NCBI GenBank assembly: GCA_037176725.1
Contig: JAZBRS010000013.1
Coordinates: 12,837,001 to 12,901,000, forward strand
Reading direction: 5' to 3'
Source: Posidonia oceanica
Taxonomy: Eukaryota > Streptophyta > Magnoliopsida > Alismatales > Posidoniaceae
Length of the DNA: 64,000 bases
Within the stretch, counting starts at the first letter, position 1. Each line of letters begins with the position of its first letter. Made by a program: the position numbers and the translations under genes. Below, piece after piece: positions 10,035 through 19,658 of this stretch. The notes beneath the pieces were generated by a model. It had not been told where the DNA came from and ran no database searches. It saw only the letters and a list, made by a program, of their open reading frames with translations.

Positions 10035-13000
10035 TGTTGACACCGACTGCCTGGAAGATGGTGGATCCCCTGCAAGCTTGCTCGGACTCTGGGATGGCTC
10101 TGTCTCTTTCAAACCCCAAGACCTCCCAAAAAACTCACCAAAACCTTCACCCTAAAACCCAAAACCATCACCCAACTTAAACCTAAGCCCAAAAGCCCAC
10201 ATTTAGCCAAGGCCCAAGCCCATTTCAGCACTTGGCCTCCTGCGCTCATTGGACGCAGGCATGGGCTGCATCCAATGTTGGACGCAACCAGCGCTGGCGT
10301 CCAAAGCGTCGCAGCAGCAGCCCTTTGGCTCGCCCTGCGCCGCGCCCAGGGCCGCCCTCTGCCAGCTCCGCCGCACCCCTCGGACAGCCCAGCCACTTGG
10401 CTCGCCCCTCCAGCCAGTGCTTCACCTCGGTGTCGCCCGTACAGCTCGCCACCTACCCCCACTTTCCCGCCGTTCACTCGCTTCGACGTTTCTGCCCAAC
10501 CGTTTGCCGACCACGCCTTTGGCCATGCACGCCACCTTCTGAGCGCCTTGCCAAGCCCACGCCTGCTCGTCGTGCACGCCACCTCCCTCGTGGCCTCCCC
10601 CCACACAAGCACGCCCGGCCAACGCCTGCCCGAGCCATTGCCACACCTGAAAACCTCTGCCACCGTTGAACCCATGAACCCAACACCCATGAACAAAATA
10701 GCAGCCTCGACCTCGATCCAGAAAACACCACACTTGCTTGCCAAAAAATTCACAAGTCTCCAGTGCTCCAGCAAACTCCCATGATCGCTCCCGAGCCTCC
10801 AACTGCGTCCCTCGGCCCTCCCTCGTGCCTTGCAAGCCTGCCGGAGTCCGCCGGCCATCTTCCTCCGCTCTGCCGGCTGAGTTGCAAACAGCCCTGTTCA
10901 GCCTCGTTCAGGTAGGCTCTCGACTCCCCTAGCTAGTATACATGTTGGCAAACATCTTAGGATAGTGCACGCACACATACGGTGGGTGGAACATTCCACC
11001 CACCCATTTTTGATGCCGAGCATACCACCATGCTCGTCGTCACTCACTCTTGCTTCCTAGCAAGTCATCTTGGGATTTTTTGCAAGATTGGCCACTGATC
11101 TCGGTCGGGAGGCTTCCTGACTTGTTGGACGCACCAGCTGGTGCGTCCAACATTGGACATGCCCTGAGGCAGCGTCCAACATCTCTGCTAGTATTTTAGT
11201 TCATTTTGCTCTATTTTACTCTATTGTTAATATGTTTTAGTTGCAACTCTATGAGAATATTCTACATGCTTCCCTCTATGCTTCCAGTTGTTATTGTGCT
11301 TATACCATGTTTCGATCCAAGCTTGGATCCATGTTTTTACCTCTGGTTGCCTTTGCTGTTCTTCAGTGTTGGACGTAGGTACAATCTGCGTCCTATGTTG
11401 GACGCAAATGTGCTCTGCGTCCTACGCCTCTGTTAGCTTACATGAGTTTTAGTGCTTGAACATTGCATCTATTTCGATACTTGTTTGATCCATGTTGCAT
11501 GCCTTGGTCTATCTTGCTCTCAGTAGTTTGCATGCATATTTTAGTGGGTTTTGAGCTCAGCTCCCCTTTTGCAGTTTGGTTTGCATGTTTCAGGTGTTGG
11601 ACGCAGGTTCACTCTGTGTCTTATATTGGACGCAGATGTCCTCTGCGTCCTACATTTCTGCTCAGTTGCTTTTGCTTGAATGCTTGCATGGTGCTCAGAT
11701 CTCTTGTGTTTGTTTAATCCATGCTTGTATGTTTGTATCTGGCCCCTTTGGCAACTATCCTCAAGCTTGCTTGGCTTTTTATCAAGGTTTTATGGAGGGT
11801 TTTGTATGTCTGTGCCTCCCAGTGTGTTGGACGCTGGTATTCCTTGCGTCCTACATTGGACGCATGTGCAGCTTGTGTCCAACACTCTGGTTGAGTTTCT
11901 TTCGTTGCATGCTTTGCAGATGTTCTTCTTCTTGGATTTTTACATGACCTGTGATTGCATGCTTAGCCTATACCTGTTTACAGCAACTTAAATACATGCC
12001 TCTGTGATTCTCTATTAATTTGCATGCTATTTTGTCTTGTATCTGTTTGCAGAGTGTTGGACGCAGAGTGCTCCAGCGTCCAGTATTGGATGCTGCGTAC
12101 TCTAGCGTCCAACACCCTGCTTTGTTTAAATCCAGTTTTATGCTTGCATCTTGCTCTGAAATCATTTCTGATTTGCTGTCTTGATTGCTCTGCATGTCAT
12201 ACACATATTCTACTGCATCATTGCATTGGCATCCATCCATACATCCTAGAATGCATCGATTTCTCCACTACATGCTTTTTTGCCTTCTGCTTGTGTTGGA
12301 CGCCAACTATTCCAACGTCCAACATTGGACGTAGGTCATAGCTGCGTCCAACACTTGCAGTTGGCTGAACTTAGTTTTTAAGCGCCGATTTGGTTTTGCT
12401 TGTTGCTTTTCACGTTTTATCGCCTCTGATACATGCTGTAACACCTGTGCATGCTGCCAGACCCCTGTTTTGGTTTTGCACCTTGCATTGCATGCTTTCC
12501 CGTGGTTTCCCACGTCGGCTTTCTTTCCCCTTTCATGTCGCTTGCATTGTGTGGTATTATTTGATCTTCTCGCCCTTGTTCGCTTTCCCCTTTGCATGTC
12601 GCTTGCATTGCGTGGTTTTATCGGTGTTTTGTTTTATCGCCTGCATTTGCATTAGGGCAGTGATGCTTACTGCCTGGAGTTCTTACGAACCAAGGTTCGC
12701 CCAGTTCGAAACACTGGCAGCGCTGCTGAGCGCGTAGACAGCACGTTTAATTTCCATACTTGGCATTCAGACATTTAGGCTTTTAAAGCATTCATAGCAT
12801 GGCATCTATCGCCTACGGGCGTATAGCAAAGGCAAGCGATTGCCAACATTCGGCATATGCGAGTGAGTTAGCTAAGAAAGACCGACTTCTTGGGCGTGTC
12901 GGGGGTGCCTAACACCTTCCCCGCACATAACAAGAGTCCTTACGTTTTCTCTGGCCCGTAGTGACCATTTTGCCCTCGTCCTTGGCACTAGTCATCCTTT

Positions 13001-13257
13001 TTGCATAGCATTGCATTCATTTGTTTGTTTTCTATGCTTTTCCTTGGTTTTCCTCGTCTTCCTGATAATAGACTAGGTGACAACTCCTTTTTGTCTTATC
13101 TTTTATTTTATTCACGTTTTCTCGGTGTTTTCGAGTCGAGTTTCTCCTTGGATTCACTGCTGACCGCGACTTCCCTCCCTCTCTCACGGCACGATCGCAT
13201 CGCGAGCTATGGCAGCGTTCCGAGGACAGCCGTGGGCCTGAGCGGCGGATGGTCACA
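10035..13257 (+). mobile_element. LTR 1 of composite N (5' LTR)
   Basis: 3223 bp from TGTTGACACC to GGTCACA, followed six bases later by the primer site. It contains seven dyad-unit sites, the shared R/U5 block near 12677-12950 and a GC-rich stretch at 10250-10860 that produces long but meaningless open frames on both strands. It lacks about 60 bases (a GGCC-rich stretch) that LTR 3 has at 16145-16205. Confidence 0.85.
10248..12352. repeat. Seven dyad-unit pairs in LTR 1 of N
   Basis: Pairs at 10248-10305, 11124-11180, 11368-11425, 11596-11653, 11826-11883, 12056-12113 and 12295-12352. The last six start 228-244 bp apart. The first unit of the 11124 site is a perfect 28-bp palindrome (GTTGGACGCACCAG and its complement). 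Cores differ at every site while GTTGGACGC/GCGTCCAAC-like arms recur; decay is mainly C to T or G to A. Confidence 0.9.
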
Positions 13258-14008
13258 AGAAAGTGGCGACTCCACTGGGGATTCAGACTCCGACTTTCGT
13301 CTTTGGCTTTTTGCTTGGACTTGCCCTACCTTGCTTTATTGCTTGCTTTGTGCCTGCTTATTTGCTTTATTGCTTGCCATGTGCCTGTTTACTTGCCTTA
13401 TCGTTTACTTTGCCTTTACATGCTTTAGTTTTGCACTATACATGCCTAAATACTTGCTTGTCGCACTATACATGCCTTTTGAGTGGTAAATGCTTTGTTT
13501 TACAGAATTGCTATGCCACTACACCTGCACATGCCATGCATACCTGCCTTTTGACATGTTAAGTGTTTCTTTTCCCACTATCATGTCCACATACACATGC
13601 ACATGCCATACCCATGCCTTTTGTAGTGATTGTATGTTGTTTGCATGCCATATTTAGGTGATTTTCTTCCCCTTTTGCATTAGGCTTAAGGACAACTAGA
13701 GACTGGTTGCTCCCCCCTTGGCAATTAAAAACAGCAAGTAAAAGTCAAATCTAGGATCAACTAGAGACATCAACACACCTTCACCCCCTTGGGTTAATAA
13801 AGCGTGCAAGATTAAAAAACTTTAATCATTTTGCATGAATCATCATATAGGGCACGCATCTTCTTATTTGAGTCTACCAATCAGTTTGAGAAGGACAGTC
13901 CTGGTCTCTCGTTCAGTTGCTTTGGCACAGGGTGAGTCGATCGGTCTGTCCCCCCTTGTCAGGGGTCGTGTCGGTGCTACTAGAGGGTACAGCCCATGCC
14001 TCAGCAAG
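13258..14008 (+). other. Primer site and leader of N
   Basis: TGGCGACTCCACTGGGGA at 13264-13281 is the Tat-type primer site, thought to be complementary to a tRNA-Arg 3' end. The following sequence is TGCCTTTG/CTTGCATGC-rich and non-coding; 13680-14000 resembles the leader of O read on the minus strand (29890-29590). It breaks at about 14008 into an internal part of the LTR. Confidence 0.8.
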
Positions 14009-15194
14009 GTCCAGTATTGGATGCTGCGTACTCTAGCGTCCAACACCCTGCTTTGTTTAAATCCAGTTTTATGCTTGCATCTTGCTCTGAAATCATTTCT
14101 GATTTGCTGTCTTGATTGCTCTGCATGTCATACACATATTCTACTGCATCATTGCATTGGCATCCATCCATACATCCTAGAATGCATCGATTTCTCCACT
14201 ACATGCTTTTTTGCCTTCTGCTTGTGTTGGACGCCAACTATTCCAATGTCCAACATTGGACGTAAGTCATAGCTGCGTCCAACACTTGCAGTTGGCTGAA
14301 CTTAGTTTTTAAGCGCCGATTTGGTTTTGCTTGTTGCTTTTCGCGTTTTATCGCCTCTGATACATGCTGTAACACCTGTGCATGCTGCTAGACCCCTGTT
14401 TTGGTTTTGCACCTTGCATTGCACGCTTTCCTGTGGTTTCCCACGTCGGCTTTCTTTCCGCTTTACATGTCGCTTGCATTGTGTGGTATTATTTGGTCTT
14501 CTCGCCCTTGTTTGCTTTCCCCTTTGCATGTCGCTTGCATTGCGTGGTTTTATCAGCGTTTTGTTTTATCGCCTGCATTTGCATTAGGGCAGTGACGCTT
14601 ACTACCTAGAGTTCTTATGAACCAGGGTTCGCCCAGTTCGGAACACTGGCAGCGCTGCTAAGCACGTAGATAGCACGTTTAATTTCCTTACTTGGCATTC
14701 AGGCATTTAGGCATTTAAAGCATTCATAGCGTGGCATCTATCGGCTACGGGCGTATAGTGAAGGCAAGCGATTGCCGACATCCGGCATATGCAAGCGAGT
14801 TAGCCAAGAAAGACCGACTTCTCGAGCGTGTCGGGGGTGCCTAACACCTTTCCCGCAAGTAATAGGAGTCCTTACCCTTTCTCTAGCCCGCAGTGACCAT
14901 TTTGCCCTCATCCTTGGCACGAGTCATCCTTTTTGCATAGCATTGCATTCATTTGTTTGTTCTCTATGCTTTTCCTTGGTTTTCCTCGTCTTTCCGATAA
15001 TAGACTAGCTGGTCACTCCCTTTTGTCTTATCTTTTATTTTATTCGCGTTTTCCCGGTGTTTTCGAGTCAAGTTTCTCCTTTGATTCACTGTTGACCGCG
15101 ACTTCCCTCCCTCTCACACGGCACGATCGCATCGCGAGCTATGGCAGCGTTGCGAGGACTGCCATGGCCCGAGCGGTGGACGGTCACAGGAAAG
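14009..15194 (+). mobile_element. Partial LTR copy inside N
   Basis: 1180 bases (14009-15188) match 12078-13257 of LTR 1 almost base for base in the stretches I compared, much more closely than either matches LTR 3. It starts inside a dyad unit and includes the unit pair at 14226-14283. It ends GGTCACA plus GGAAAG, the bases that normally lead to the primer site, then jumps to the TTGACACC start of LTR 3. This indicates deletion of a whole interior at a one- or two-base overlap. Confidence 0.8.
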
Positions 15195-18100
15195 TTGACA
15201 CCCCATTTTTACTGCTTGGAAGATGGTGGATCCCCTGCAATCTTGCTCGGACTCCAGGATGGCTCTGTCTCTTTCAAACCCCAAGACCTCACAAAAAACT
15301 CACCAAAACCTTCACCCTAAAACCCAAAACCATCACCCAACTTAAACCTAAGCCCAAAAGCCCACATTTAGCCAAGGCCCAAGCCCATTTCAGCCGTTGG
15401 CCTCCTACGCTCATTGGACGCAGGCATGGGCAGTGTCCAATGTCGGACGCAACCTATGCTGGTGTCCAATGCGTCGCGGCGACAGTCCTATGGCTTGCCC
15501 TCCGCCGCGCCCAGGGCCGCCCTCCGCCATGCCCCTCGGACAACCTAACCACTTGGCTCACCCCTCCAGCGGTGCTTCACCCCGGTGCCGCCTGTACAGC
15601 TCGCCACCTACCCCCACTTTCCCGCTGCGCACTCGCTTGGACGTTTCTGCCCAACCGTTTGCCGGCCACGCCTTTCGCCATGCACGCCACCTTCTAAGCG
15701 CCCTGCCAAGCCCACGCCCACTCACCGTGCATGTCACCTCCCTCGTGGCCTCCCCCCTCACAAGCACGCCCTGCCAACGCCTACCCGAGCCGCGGCCACA
15801 CCTGAAAACCTCTGCCACCGTTGAACCCATGAACCCAACACCCATGAACAAAACTGCAGCCTCGACCTCGATCTAGAAAACACCACACTTGCTTGCCAGA
15901 AAGTTCACAAGTCTCCAGTGCTCCAGCAAACTCCCACGACCGCTCCCAAGCCTCCAGCTACCTCCCTCGGCCCTCCCTCGGCCCTCCCTCGTGCCTTGCA
16001 AGCCTGCCGAAGTCCGCCGGCCATCTTCCTCCACTCTGCCGGCTGAGTTGCAAATAGCCCCATTCAGCCTCGTTCAGGTAGGCTCTCGACTCCCCTAGCT
16101 AGTATACATGTTGGCAAACTTGTTAGGATAGTGCACGCACGCGCACGGCCCCTTGGTTGGCCGAAATGGCCTCGGCCACCGGCCGCAAGGAGGAGGAGGT
16201 GGGTGGAGCATTCCACCCACCCATTTTTGATGCCGAGCATACCACCATGCTCGTCATCACTCACTCTTACTTCCTAGCAAGTCATCTTGGGATTTTTGGC
16301 AAGATTGGCCACTGATCTCGATCGGGAGGCTTCCCGACTTGTTGGATGCACCAGCTAGTGTGTCCAACATTGGACATGCCCTGAGGCAGCGTCCAACATC
16401 TCTACTGGTATTTTAGTTCATTTTGCTCTATTTTACTCTATTGTTAATATGTTTTAGTTGCAACTCTGTGAGAATATTCTACATGCTTCCCTCTATGCTT
16501 CCAGTTGTTATTATGCTTATACCATGTTTCGATCCAAGCTTGGATCCATGTTTTTACCTCTGGTTGCCTTTGCTGTTCTTCAGTGTTGGACGCAGGTACA
16601 ATCTGCGTCCTACGCCTCTGTTAGCTTACATGAGTTTTAGTGCTTGAACATTGCATCTATTTCGATACTTGTGTGATCCATGTTGCATGCCTTGGTCTAT
16701 CTTGCTCTCAGTAGTTTGCATGCATATTTTAGTGGTTTTATGCTCAGATCCCCTTTTTTTACAGTTTGCTGTGCCTCCTTTCTGTGTTGGACGCACTTGT
16801 TTGCTGCGTCCTATGTTGGTCGCAGCTACACAGCTTGCGTCCAATACATCTGCATGCCTACTTAAACTTGAATGCTAGCATGATGCGCTTACTTCGTATG
16901 TTTGCTTGATATATGCTTTCATGTATGGGCCTTGCCCTCTCTGCAATTGTTGCCAAGCTTTTATGGCTTTTTATCTAGAATCTATGCTAGTTTGTTCATG
17001 TTTGTGCCTCCTAGTGTGTTGGACGCTGGTATTCCTTGCATCCTACATTGGACGCAGGTGCAGCTTGCGTCCAACACTCTGGTTGAGTTTCTTTCCTTGC
17101 ATGCTTTGCAGATGTTGTTCTTCTTGGATTTTTACATGCCCTGTGCTTACATGTTTAGCCCTAACTTGTTTACAGTAACTTAAATGCCTGCTTTTATTTT
17201 ATTTATCATTTGCTTGCAATTTTGCTGTGTTGCTCTTTGCCCTGTGTTGGACGTAGACCACACTTGCGTCCAACGTTGGACGCTAAGTCTTAGGGCGTCC
17301 AACACCCTGTTCTACTTAAATGTAGACCTGTGTTTGTGCCTTGCTTTTAAATCATGTCTGGTTTGTTGCCCTGATTGCCTTACATGATCTGCATATTAGC
17401 CATAGCCATGTTGCATTGTATTGCATCCATGCATCTAGAATACATGGTTTTAAGTTGCATGTTTTCTGTCGTTTGCCTTCTATCTGTGTTGGACGCCAAC
17501 TCTCCCAGTGTCCAACATTGGACGCAGGTGATAGCTGCGTTCAACACTTACAGTTGGCTGAACTCTGATTTTAAGCGTCGAATCTGTTTTGATCGCCGCC
17601 CCTTGCTTTTTGTTGGTCCCGGTACATGCCTATGACACCCATGCATGCTGTCGGGACCCTGGTTTCAGTTTTACGCCTTGCATAGCGCGCTTTCCCGTGG
17701 TTTTCACCTCGGACCTGTTTTACTTGCTTCCCCTTTGCATGTCGCTTGCATTGCGTGATTTTATCGATGTTTTGTTTTATCGCCTACATTTGCATTAGGG
17801 CAGTGATGCTTACTGCTTGGAGTTCTTACGAACCAGGGTTCGCCCGATTCGGAACACTAGCAGTGCTACTGAGCGCATAGACAGCATGTTTAATTTCCAT
17901 ACTTGGCATTTAGACATTTAAGCATTTAAAGCATTCATAGCGTGGCATCTATCGCCTACGGGTGTATAGCAAAGGCAAGCGATTGCCGACATCCAGCATT
18001 TGCGAGCGAGTTAGCCAAGAAAGACCGACTTCTCGGGAGTATCAGGGTTGCCTAACACCTTCCCCGCACGTAACAGGAATCCTTACCCTTTCTCTGGCCT

Positions 18101-18400
18101 GCAGTGACCATTTTGCCCTCGTCCTTGGCACGAGTCATCCTTTTTGCATTGCATTGCATTCATTTGTTTGTTTTCTATGCTTTTCCTTGGTTTTCCTCAT
18201 CTTCCCGATAATAGACTAGGTGGGGACTCCCTTTTGTCTTATCTTTTATTTTATTTGCGTTTTCCCAGTGTTTTCGAGTCGAGTTTCTCCTTGGATTCAC
18301 TACTGACCGCGACTTCCCTCCCTCTCTCACGGCACGATCGCATCGCGAGCTATGGCAGTGTTGCGAGGACCGTCGTGGGCCCGAGCGGCGAACGGTCACA
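15195..18400 (+). mobile_element. LTR 3 of composite N (right LTR)
   Basis: About 3.2 kb, same order as LTR 1 and ending GGTCACA. Dyad sites: 15413-15470, 16341-16397, 16584-16612 (one unit), 16786-16845, 17018-17075, 17246-17303 and 17488-17545. It diverges from LTR 1 by small indels and by core replacement inside dyad units. Open frames within are spurious. Confidence 0.85.
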
Positions 18401-18723
18401 GGGCCGCAGGTCCCTGCATGTACTTGAAGCATCAGCATGTTAGCCTCCGACTTGTTCAGGCAGTGTAGGAGCATTTGATTTTAGGATCTTCTGTATAACT
18501 GCCCTGCTCCTAACGCATACTTCGACGCCAGACGTACCAAAGTTCTTCTATCTACTGCTGCAGTGCCAGGTGGGGGGCTGCCAGATTCCAGGAAGGCCTT
18601 GATGTCATGGTACCATGGCTGTTCTTCTGCTGGATCTGCCTCTTTTATACTCATGCATTGTGCAGGCTATTCTATGCAGGTAACTAATATATCCACTGCA
18701 CAGTCTTCAAGTATACTAAGGCA
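18401..18723 (-). pseudogene. Element O integrase, N-terminal zinc-finger region
   Basis: On the minus strand the frame ends with LLHCLNKSEANMLMLQVHAG followed by TCGP. This matches the start of the HHCC zinc-binding module of Tat integrases (Cys near the start, then Val-His-X-Gly-X-Cys-Gly). A TAG interrupts it near 18475. The sequence is cut at 18401 by composite N before the second half of the finger. Upstream (18480-18720) is the linker between archaeal RNase H and integrase. Confidence 0.8.
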
Positions 18724-19098
18724 GGACGCCAGGGTTGCCAATGCATCTACATATGCGTTCCTTGCCCTGTTCATGTATATGAAGCGGATGCTTTCAAATT
18801 CTTCTATCAGCTTCAGCAGGTGTTCGAGATATGGCACAAGCTTTGGATCCTTTGTCTTCCAGTTGCCATTCACTTGAGAGATCACTAGCATGGCATCACC
18901 GTGCACATGCAGCTTCTGCGCCTCATGCTCAAGGGCGACCTTCAATCCCAGGATGCACACTTCATACTCTGCTTCATTATTGGTGCATTAGAAAGTCAGC
19001 TTCCTCACAAAAGGAATCATCTGTCCTTGCGATGTTGTCAACACTGCGCCTACGCCTTGGCCCTTCTTATTGACAGCGCCATCAAAGTACAGTTGCCA
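18724..19098 (-). pseudogene. Element O archaeal-type RNase H (second RNase H)
   Basis: Starts WQLYFDGAVNKKG (first catalytic Asp), continues CTNNEAEYE (catalytic Glu) and VHGDAMLVISQVNG (second Asp), and ends YVDALATLAS (last Asp). The set of acidic residues is complete. This extra RNase H between RT-RH and integrase is diagnostic of the Tat/Ogre branch; it may help remove RNA from the DNA copy. The only damage I see in the domain is a stop codon just before CTNNEAEYE. Confidence 0.9.
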
Positions 19099-19385
19099 CT
19101 GCTCTTGGTCTTCAGGGTCCTTTTCATCAAAGTCCTCCATTGCAAAAAGGATGTCCTCATTTGGGAATTGCATCTAGAGAGGCTGGTACTCAGGCAAGGG
19201 AAAGTCAGCAAGATGATCAGCCATGGCTTGACCCTTCATGGATTTCTGCGTGACGAAGGTGATGTCGTACTAAGACAACAACACCTGCCACTTGACACAT
19301 CTGCCCACCATGGCCGGCTTCTGGAAGAGGAACTTGATGGGGTCATGCCGGCATAAGAGCTGAACTGGGTACGCCATCATATAGT
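19099..19385 (-). pseudogene. Element O, end of first RNase H and linker
   Basis: On the minus strand a stretch with MMAYPVQLLCRHDP and PAMVGRCVKWQVLLS continues the first RNase H (usual form: YT...LISRMDP...GR.ARWQ..LSEYD). A TAG follows the LLS. The linker has KGQAMADHLADFPLP, typical of Tat elements between the two RNase H domains. The frame is split at 19385 by solo LTR S. Confidence 0.85.
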
Positions 19386-19626
19386 TGTAGACACCCCATT
19401 TTGACAGGCTGAATTGGTGGAATCTCTCTCTGGTGGCTTTTGAACCGAACACCTAAACTAAACCTAAAATCACACCCTTTTTTCAAAACCAAACTCCAAA
19501 TCAAACCCCAAAAACAAATCTAGAACTACACCCATTTTCTAAACCAACACCACATCAAAACCCTAGAAAATCCAAACCAAGTCCAAGGCCCATTAAGCCC
19601 TTTTTTCCTTTTTTTCCTTCCTCTCC

Positions 19627-19658
<32 letters not shown>

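Larger units (their letters stand above)
10035..18400 (+). mobile_element. Composite N: three LTR copies of one Tat family, no coding region
   Basis: Order: full LTR (10035-13257), primer site and leader (13258-14008), 3' part of an LTR (14009-15188) with six leader-like bases, then another nearly full LTR (15195-18400). No gag or pol remains. LTRs begin TTGACACC (preceded by TG in the first copy) and end GGTCACA. It lies in the integrase of O, inserted opposite to O. Flanking bases are GGGCA (10030-10034) and GGGCC (18401-18405), a 4/5 match, so a single insertion is possible but not proven. The leader matches the leader of O (29590-29890, reverse), so the families are related. Confidence 0.8.

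Noticed and set aside
10109..10858. 249-codon minus frame and overlapping plus frames in LTR 1 of N, also 14933-15697 plus
   Set aside because: GC-rich LTR sequence; the copies in LTR 3 have frame-breaking differences and no protein domain is visible.
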